Below are positions 34,501-38,702 of a stretch of 38,702 nucleotides of DNA, piece by piece. The stretch is from Epilithonimonas bovis DSM 19482. Lineage in GTDB: Bacteria; Bacteroidota; Bacteroidia; Flavobacteriales; Weeksellaceae. Where the stretch lies: assembly GCF_900108115.1 (NCBI RefSeq), contig NZ_FTPU01000029.1, forward strand, positions 1 through 38,702, read 5' to 3'. Under the pieces are notes generated by a model that was given only the letters and a program-made list of their open reading frames with translations, was not told the DNA's origin and made no database searches. Numbering within the stretch: the stretch's first letter is position 1; every line of letters begins with the position of its first letter. The position numbers and the translations under genes are program-made.

Positions 34501-34703
34501 AGACGAATTGCGGGTACAGGTGCGGCAAGCGTAAAATACCCTTCTTTATCTGTAAGAGCGGCAGCAGGTGAATCCTGTATGACCACTGTGACACCAGCCA
34601 GGGGCTTGCCCGACGCGGCATCAGAAATATGCCCACTGATCTTCTGCTGAGCCATTATTGAAGCTGTTGCAAACAGCATGGGAAGCAACAAATATTTATT
34701 CAT
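31515..34703 (-). CDS. SusC/RagA-family TonB-linked outer-membrane transporter
   Basis: 1062 residues. It has a signal peptide, an N-terminal carboxypeptidase-regulatory-like domain (ISGHISDAASGKPLAGVTVV), a TonB plug (LIVVDNFPYEGDIKNINPNT and SITILKDAAAASIWGARAAN, the SusC/RagA signature) and a beta-barrel ending TYTIGMRAQF with the terminal aromatic. Length is typical. It is co-transcribed with susD and the TlpA-like gene upstream (14-bp gap). Confidence 0.96.
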   Translation of the reverse strand: MNKYLLLPMLFATASIMAQQKISGHISDAASGKPLAGVTVVIQDSPAAALTDKEGYFTLAAPVPAIRLSIRKEGYQAITVDVQLPLKKPLHIVLAEKINDLEELTLTTGYQKLPKERATGSFSVVGSRDLDRQVSVNILDRLSAAANGIITDRGTANGQEQVMVRGLSTIRGPKSPLIVVDNFPYEGDIKNINPNTVESITILKDAAAASIWGARAANGVVVITTKKASTEQPLRVTLNTSLTLSGKPDLGYLPVISTSDFIDVEQVLFSKGFYNTDISSSQHTVLSPVVDLLNKAKNGQVTQAYAQQQIDALRAVDVRDDYRKYMYLPLENRQYALNLSAGSKTMAWSSSLGYDDNSGNLGEKYQRLSLRFQNTWKPLQGLTVDTGVWMIRSSTESGRSSYGSIVVKSNGLPYMQLADKNGNPLAVYRTYNQDYKTGLGNGRLLDWNYYPLTDWQHNQNTNTTTEWLLNAGLTYRIIKGLDAELRYQWQKRDGISEMLYDEQSYYTRNYTNLFTVLNTDGTAKYNVPRGSVFDRADSDTSVQNIRGQLNYNRNFGNHTIAAIAGAEARDITTSSLSNRYYGYNQNQLTFVDVDYNATLPRLIGGSSTLDGNSYFSKTTNRFVSLYTNAAYTFMNRYTISGSARRDASNLFGLKTNDLWNPFWSAGLAWNLSSEPFYNIAWLPGLKLRASYGFNGNINPAMVAVSTIGFQSTVSPYTGTPRATITNYYNPDLKWETTNVLNLGVDFTSRNGRLAGSVEWYRKKGDHLFGENPIDYTTGITSMVYNVAAMQGEGVDIALHSRNTVGVFKWNTTFNMTHYRDKVTTYYLSSRYGNQFVQASVPISGVEGKPVYSVFGYQWAGLDPQTGDPMGYLNGAVSKDYARITGTGTTVDDLQYFGSAVPVTYGNFTNSFNYHNFTLDVGMTYKLGYWFRRSSINYTALYRDWLGHSDYALRWQKPGDEIWTQVPSNLYVSNTSRDAFYAGSAALVEKGDHIRLQYINLSYDLSKKQWQGMPFTSMQIYTNLSNLGILWQASKSGRDPDYNIGNFMLTPPLTYTIGMRAQF

Positions 34704-34717
34704 AGTTTGATTATTAA

Positions 34718-36028
34718 TTAGAGGTGATTTGGTTGATTACGATCCCGTACAACCAACATGTTAAGCAGCTGCTCCCCTTCCAGGAGATCCAAGCCATACC
34801 GGGACAGTTCTTTGCGCAAGGCCGCAAGATTGCTTACTGCCGGCATGGTGATGTCCACATTGCCGGTGTAGCCGGTCTCGTCTACCACCGGAAGATCAGT
34901 GATGGTATTATCCCCATTGAGCATATTAATCATGTGTTGCAGGGGTGCGTTGCGCAAAACAGAGGGGTTCTTGTAAAATGCGGACACCCTACTGCCCCCT
35001 TTGGTCGCAATCCTGTCCTGTGAAGCGGTACGAACCAGCCTGAGGCATTTTATTTTCCTTTTTTCTATGGTAGCGGTGAAATTGGTATAGCTGTTGAGTC
35101 CGCTCAACATATTTGTGTATAGGGAATCTGCATCACTATAAGGGACTGCCATCTCGTAACTGTAAAGACTATTATCGTCAAATTTCCTTTCCGAATCTAT
35201 CTGAGGTTTTACATCTGCAACATTGGATACCTGGAGCAACATTCTTTTCTCGCTATAAAAATCGTTGTACTTCTGCTGAAATATTTCGTATGCCAGAGCG
35301 TAATAAATGTCATTCAGTGGGAGATTGGTGAACTGTCGTCCATAGGTACGGCCTCCCGGAGATTTACGGTATGTTCCTCCTCCGCCTATATCCGGAATGC
35401 GACCTCTGATCAGTACCGAGTAATTAAGCATAGAGAGTTTTTTTTGTCGGTCAAAGGCCTCGGAAAGGAATAATGGGCGGTCTCTGTTCATCTGTGTAAC
35501 TGTTTGCAGAACCGCTGGCTTCTCTGCCAGGACTGCCGTGAGAGTCTCCGTTGAGACTTGTCTGGCATCGGTGGTGCTAAGCAGCTTGCCATCTTTGATC
35601 CATATTATAAACGGCACGCCGAGATGGGGAAAGAGGTTGTGCATCATTTTGTCTGCGGCTACGGACTGCACCTGATTGTATTTGCTGCCGTTTTTGGAGG
35701 CGAAAAACTTCTCCAGCGTGGTGCGGTCCTGGTTGCTGACAGCCAGTATTTTGATTTTATCGCCAAACTGCTTTTGCAGTTCCTCCATCTTGGGAAAGTT
35801 GAGGATGCAGGCACTGCACCAGGTGTTCCAGAAATCCAGAAGGATGAGTTTGTCTTTGTCTGCGGCGAGGGTGGTGGTCTTCTGTGGGGTGTTGACCATC
35901 TGTAGCGGGGTCTTCCAGAACTGCTTGGGGAGGGCATCGCCAATCTTTAAGGGGTTTTGGGCGTAAGCGAGGAGTGCTATTCCCGTTAGTGCAAGGGACA
36001 GGAGCCCCCTGCAAAACTTTTTTTGCAT
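34718..36028 (-). CDS. TlpA-type thioredoxin-fold protein with extended C-terminal domain
   Basis: 436 residues with a signal peptide (LLSLALTGIALLAYAQ). The thioredoxin/AhpC-TSA domain (about 25-170) has the active-site CxxC in FWNTWCSACILNFPKMEELQ and the cis-proline loop GVPFIIWIKDGKLL. The remaining 260 residues have no recognised domain. Such proteins often accompany SusCD pairs in Bacteroidota. It is the first gene of the three-gene operon. Its role is probably periplasmic redox or peptide handling. Confidence 0.9.
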   Translation of the reverse strand: MQKKFCRGLLSLALTGIALLAYAQNPLKIGDALPKQFWKTPLQMVNTPQKTTTLAADKDKLILLDFWNTWCSACILNFPKMEELQKQFGDKIKILAVSNQDRTTLEKFFASKNGSKYNQVQSVAADKMMHNLFPHLGVPFIIWIKDGKLLSTTDARQVSTETLTAVLAEKPAVLQTVTQMNRDRPLFLSEAFDRQKKLSMLNYSVLIRGRIPDIGGGGTYRKSPGGRTYGRQFTNLPLNDIYYALAYEIFQQKYNDFYSEKRMLLQVSNVADVKPQIDSERKFDDNSLYSYEMAVPYSDADSLYTNMLSGLNSYTNFTATIEKRKIKCLRLVRTASQDRIATKGGSRVSAFYKNPSVLRNAPLQHMINMLNGDNTITDLPVVDETGYTGNVDITMPAVSNLAALRKELSRYGLDLLEGEQLLNMLVVRDRNQPNHL

Positions 36029-36226
36029 AGTTTTGTAGTGTTATTTGTTAGTAATAATGGGTAACGCTGCTCTTTCCTGAGGTCTGCAAACTTTTTGGGA
36101 AAGGGCTTTTTTGTACAATGTAACAGTGTATCAATATAACAGTGTACCAATGTAATGTACTGGGTGCAAGATGTTTTAGGTGCTGTTGTTGTAATTTTTC
36201 ATATGTTGTTTGTTTTTTTAAGGGGT

Positions 36227-36254
36227 TGTCATGCTGAGGTTCTCGAAGCATCTC
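36227..36254. repeat. Dispersed repeat, copy 1
   Basis: TGTCATGCTGAGGTTCTCGA then AGCATCTC. It matches the copy at 36266 in the same direction and the inverted copy at 26083. Confidence 0.88.
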
Positions 36255-36265
36255 TTCATCACTAC

Positions 36266-36293
36266 TGTCATGCTGAGGCTCTCGAAGCATCTC
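36266..36293. repeat. Dispersed repeat, copy 2
   Basis: TGTCATGCTGAGGCTCTCGA then AGCATCTC, one base different from copy 1 and 39 bp from it. Confidence 0.88.
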
Positions 36294-36742
36294 ATCAATC
36301 ATACATTCTACTTTTTACATTATACTCATACTGCTCCTTTTTTTTGGGATTGCGATGGGGGAAGGCGCTGCAGGGGTATTTGCAGGCTTTCCCGCCAAAG
36401 GCAATCCGCCAGATTAATAATGATATGAATGAAAATGTGTGTCCCGAGAAGGCAAAACTGCCGCAATGGCTGCGCAACCATTGTACCTGTCCTGATACTG
36501 TATTTAGAAAAGCAGCTTAGAAGTAATGTGGAGTAAAAAGGACAACAGCATGGATACAAAAACGGCGTGAAACTCTACACTATCCGCCCTGAGGCACTGG
36601 TATACCCTGTACACAGATAGAGAGAGGCCACGCCGCGCGGTCATGAGCTCTTCTGCCTATCCTCTCGTTGCATAAAAATTACCAGTTTTCAAAAGCGAGA
36701 TTCCAAGCGAATGCTTCTATTATTTTTTGAAGTATCGCAAAA

Positions 36743-36757
36743 TTACGCAATGCGTAA
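36743..36757. promoter_or_regulatory. Palindrome TTACGCA-A-TGCGTAA, operator candidate
   Basis: A 15-bp perfect inverted repeat. A minus-strand -7 box (TACATTTG, 36768-36775) lies between this palindrome and the one at 36790. This suggests a divergent regulated promoter. Confidence 0.55.
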
Positions 36758-36789
36758 CTTATATTGACAAATGTAATAAAATTATTTTA

Positions 36790-36809
36790 CATTACCGAAT
36801 TCGGTAATG
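36790..36809. promoter_or_regulatory. 20-bp perfect palindrome CATTACCGAATTCGGTAATG, operator candidate
   Basis: It lies 45 bp before the XRE gene start. A palindrome of this size in front of a small helix-turn-helix gene is typical of an autoregulatory operator. A further inverted repeat (ATTGCA / TGCAAT, 36833-36852) abuts the start codon. Confidence 0.65.
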
Positions 36810-36853
36810 GTATTTTTTATAATTAGTGTCAAATTGCAATAAACAGTGCAATT

Positions 36854-37111
36854 ATGAACGAATATAAGACGGATGAAATCAAGAAGTTGGTTGCAGAGAA
36901 AATAAAAGAAATAAAGGGAGAAACTCCTTATTCTATCATTGCAGAGAAATGTAATACTACTGCAGCAAGAATTAGTGATGTTGCAAATAATAAAATAGAT
37001 TGCCAACTAAGTACTTTCATTGAGGTAGCAACTGGTTTACGCATTCATCCTAAAAAACTTTTTGATATTGTATTCGATTTTGAAGAATACTATTCTGAAC
37101 TAGATAAATAG
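36854..37111 (+). CDS. Small XRE-type helix-turn-helix regulator
   Basis: 85 residues with a Cro/C1-type fold: KIKEIKGETPYSIIAEKCNT, the recognition helix region TAARISDVANNKIDCQLST and the fourth helix TFIEVATGLRIHPKKLFDI. It likely represses its own promoter through the palindromes upstream. A terminator follows at 37113-37138. No partner toxin is adjacent. Confidence 0.82.
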   Translation: MNEYKTDEIKKLVAEKIKEIKGETPYSIIAEKCNTTAARISDVANNKIDCQLSTFIEVATGLRIHPKKLFDIVFDFEEYYSELDK

Positions 37112-37112
37112 A

Positions 37113-37138
37113 TCCTGAAATTATCAGGTTTTTTTTGT
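37113..37138 (+). terminator. Rho-independent terminator after the XRE gene
   Basis: CCTGA-AATTA-TCAGG stem-loop followed by eight T. Confidence 0.88.
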
Positions 37139-37167
37139 TTTTATGGTTTCCCGTAAAAAAGTGTTGT

Positions 37168-37192
37168 GATAATTGGGTATATTTGAGTGTTA
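37168..37192 (+). promoter_or_regulatory. Repeat-borne promoter of the NYN gene (TATATTTG)
   Basis: The 25-bp sequence contains a perfect TAnnTTTG box (TATATTTG at 37178-37185), 62 bp before the NYN start codon. It is repeated with one change at 38296-38320. Confidence 0.5.
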
Positions 37193-37246
37193 GCATAAAT
37201 TTTCCCTCACAACAATGATTAAAAATTCACAATTAATAAAAAATCA

Positions 37247-38023
37247 ATGAAGGATTTAGATAATCTTAAAAAAATCGCAGTAATGATTGATGCTGATAAC
37301 GCTCAATATTCTAAATTAAGCGGAATCATATCCGAAATTTCTGCATTTGGTCGAATAGTTGTAAAGCGTGCATATGGTGATTGGTCTAATGAAATTCTTA
37401 AAAACTGGAAAACAGTTTTAAATGAACTAGCAATTCAACCAATTCAACAATTTTCTTATACAACTGGGAAAAACTCAACTGACGCGTCTTTAATTATAGA
37501 TACTATGGATTTACTTTATTCAAATAAATTCGACGCTTTTGTAATTGTATCAAGTGATAGTGATTTCACGAAATTAGCTTCTCGCTTACGTGAATCAGAA
37601 ATGTTTGTCATTGGAGTTGGTGAAAAGAAAACTCCAGTTTCATTTAGAAATGCTTGCGAAAATTTTATATTTGTCGAAAATATTGGTGCTCAAGCTGAAA
37701 ACGAAATAACAAAACCTAAAACTACCAATAAAAGAAAAACAAAAACCGCTGAAATACCAGAAATAACTGAAATAGATCAAGATACATTAGAATTAAAGAA
37801 ATTACTTACAACAGCTTGGGATTTATATAAAGATGATGATGGTTGGGCTAATGTATCATCGACTGGAACATACATTAAACGACTAAAACCTGATTTCGAC
37901 CCGAGGACATACAATGCTACTAAACTTCCAGAGATAATAGAAAACTTAAATCAAGACTTTGAAATGAAAAAATATCCTGGAAAAGGAACTGTAAATATAA
38001 TTGCATATAAACCAATAAAATAA
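37247..38023 (+). CDS. NYN-domain RNase-like protein with C-terminal LOTUS/OST-HTH domain
   Basis: 258 residues. The N-terminal NYN (LabA/DUF88, PIN-like) domain shows the acidic active-site pattern: IAVMIDADNAQYSKLSG, TDASLIIDTMDLLYSNKFDA and IVSSDSDFTKLASRLRES. After a lysine-rich linker (PKTTNKRKTKTAEI), a C-terminal LOTUS-like winged helix (WDLYKDDDGWANVSSTGTYI ... RTYNATKLPEIIENL) probably binds RNA. The family is predicted to cut or bind RNA. It has its own promoter repeat and a terminator-like hairpin downstream (38146-38170). Confidence 0.9.
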   Translation: MKDLDNLKKIAVMIDADNAQYSKLSGIISEISAFGRIVVKRAYGDWSNEILKNWKTVLNELAIQPIQQFSYTTGKNSTDASLIIDTMDLLYSNKFDAFVIVSSDSDFTKLASRLRESEMFVIGVGEKKTPVSFRNACENFIFVENIGAQAENEITKPKTTNKRKTKTAEIPEITEIDQDTLELKKLLTTAWDLYKDDDGWANVSSTGTYIKRLKPDFDPRTYNATKLPEIIENLNQDFEMKKYPGKGTVNIIAYKPIK

Positions 38024-38399
38024 AAAAACTTCTGCTAATAACTAAGCTTTAGCTACGCTCCGTTCGGTGGAGCCTCGGGTCGTTGGGCTTGAAAAGGCAA
38101 CAATGAAAACCTAGATATTGTAAGTAATAAATCGGAGCTTGTAAATCCTGACGGTGTTGGGATTTTTTTTGTTTCGCATTTTGTATATATTAGAAATGTG
38201 CGTAGCAGTTTGTAAATGTTTACAAACGGTTAATAATAACATAATATTTTGATATACAATGTTTTATATTAATATTTATATTGTTGAGATTAGGAGATAA
38301 TTGGGTATATTTGGGTGTTATCTGTAATTCCCCTACTCGAAAACGAAGTTGTTTTTAGCCGCTAACGAGATAAGTCGGTACCTCATATTAGTATCTTAA
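38024..38399. other. Intergenic region after the NYN gene
   Basis: No gene is seen. It contains a hairpin GCTCC-GTTCGGT-GGAGC (38057-38073), a weak terminator (AATCC / GGATT then eight T, 38146-38170) and a second copy of the 25-bp promoter repeat at 38296-38320 with TATATTTG at 38306-38313. Confidence 0.6.
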
Positions 38400-38600
38400 A
38401 TTCTTTATTCTTATCTTAGTAATCGCTCCTTGAAAAGACCGGTTTAAGCAATGGTGTTTAAAAACCCGTCTGCAATTCAGGTAAGATTGCACAAAAGTCT
38501 TTGGTAGTAATACTTCAGACGGTGTTAGTTTTTAATGGTGAGTCCGCCAAAAGCAGATATCCCGATCAGAATAATTTCAAATTTAGCAAAGTGCAGTCCT
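38400..38600 (+). ncRNA. Candidate IS110 bridge RNA (structured region before the transposase)
   Basis: Upstream of the IS110 ORF is a multi-branched fold: an outer stem CCGTCTG (38466-38472) / CAGACGG (38516-38522) enclosing GCAAT / ATTGC (38472-38490) and AAGT / ACTT (38495-38515). IS110-group elements are known to encode a bridge RNA in this position. The limits are only approximate, and the loops have not been matched to target or donor sequence. Confidence 0.4.
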
Positions 38601-38637
38601 TGGAGCTTTTTATTGGTTTAATTTAAAAAATTAAGAC

Positions 38638-38702
38638 ATGGAAATTAAGAAGCAGATTTCACTCGAAGTGGTACATCCCAATGCGTGTGGAATAGACATT
38701 GG
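38638..38702 (+). CDS. IS110-family transposase, N-terminal fragment (cut by window edge)
   Basis: The frame reads MEIKKQISLEVVHPNACGID then IG. The VVHPNACGIDIG segment is the start of the RuvC-like DEDD domain of IS110 transposases, with the first catalytic Asp in GID. Only 21 codons are inside the window. Confidence 0.82.
   Translation, partial: MEIKKQISLEVVHPNACGIDI

Larger units (their letters stand above)
36029..36853. other. Long intergenic region with dispersed repeats and palindromic operators
   Basis: No supported gene. It holds two direct copies of the TGTCATGCTGAG-type repeat (36227, 36266), a 31-codon ORF at 36425-36520 (MNENVCPEKAKLPQWLRNHC...) of unknown nature, and two palindromes (36743, 36790) before the XRE gene. 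Confidence 0.6.

Noticed and set aside
36155-36520. 121-codon plus-strand ORF
   Set aside because: It reads through the dispersed repeats and has no family likeness.
38041-38090. GTTGGGC core and hairpin suggesting an integron attC site
   Set aside because: The matching inverted core is missing at the left side and no integrase is present.

Overview
The window is a stretch of a Bacteroidota chromosome, most like the Flavobacteriia (Chryseobacterium/Elizabethkingia-type). The signs are low GC, several TAnnTTTG -7 promoter boxes, a type IX secretion sorting domain on a metalloprotease, a SusC/SusD pair and short A-rich leaders instead of strong Shine-Dalgarno sites. Several blocks differ in composition and carry mobile-element debris, so the window is a mosaic. 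The identification is from sequence features only.  Layout. (1) 1-301: the 3' end of an IS5-type transposase. (2) 313-10300: an AraC-type regulator divergent from a tight eight-gene operon: three aldo/keto reductases or related (one cytoplasmic and one Tat-exported version of the same family plus a distinct third), three major-royal-jelly/yellow-type beta-propellers (the last is a chimera fused to an antibiotic-monooxygenase-like tail), an exported amidohydrolase, a lipocalin-like protein and a 3-hydroxyisobutyrate-dehydrogenase-like enzyme. It looks like a carbohydrate or small-metabolite oxidation pathway; the substrate is unknown. (3) 10308-15308: an MFS transporter, a gene-poor stretch, a stray perfect CRISPR repeat beside a 61-residue hydrophobic ORF, and a large T9SS-secreted HExxH metalloprotease. 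(4) 15323-24850: a CRISPR array (11 repeats, 10 spacers) and a type I cas operon on the minus strand in the order cas6-cas5-cas3-cas8-cas7-cas4-[RAYT transposase + minisatellite]-cas1-cas2-leader-array. (5) 24914-36600: a block with different base composition and many broken genes: a frameshifted and truncated second cas6, a small gene with an internal amber codon, a frameshifted rteC, a TPR-AraC regulator, small secreted peptides, and a SusD/SusC/TlpA-thioredoxin uptake operon. (6) 36743-38702: a small XRE regulator with palindromic operators, a NYN/LOTUS RNase-like gene and the start of an IS110 element with a structured upstream region that may hold its bridge RNA.  The most interesting part is the set of CRISPR-repeat-like sequences outside the array. 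At 12033-12126 a perfect repeat and a degenerate one sit exactly 65 bp apart (array period 64-67). The 'spacer' between them contains the start codon of the small hydrophobic ORF, and the crRNA-sense strand is antisense to that ORF. At 18791-18950, inside the cas operon between cas7 and cas4, three decayed repeats sit 66 and 65 bp apart. Both arrangements resemble crRNA-like antitoxin (CreA) loci that guard cas operons, although a plain fossil array is the simpler alternative for the second.  How the parts would work together: the array and the cas5/cas8/cas7 complex with Cas3 would interfere with invading DNA, Cas6 would process the crRNA (5' handle ATTGAAAT), and Cas1/Cas2/Cas4 would acquire spacers. 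The adaptation genes are now separated from the effector genes by a REP/RAYT insertion.
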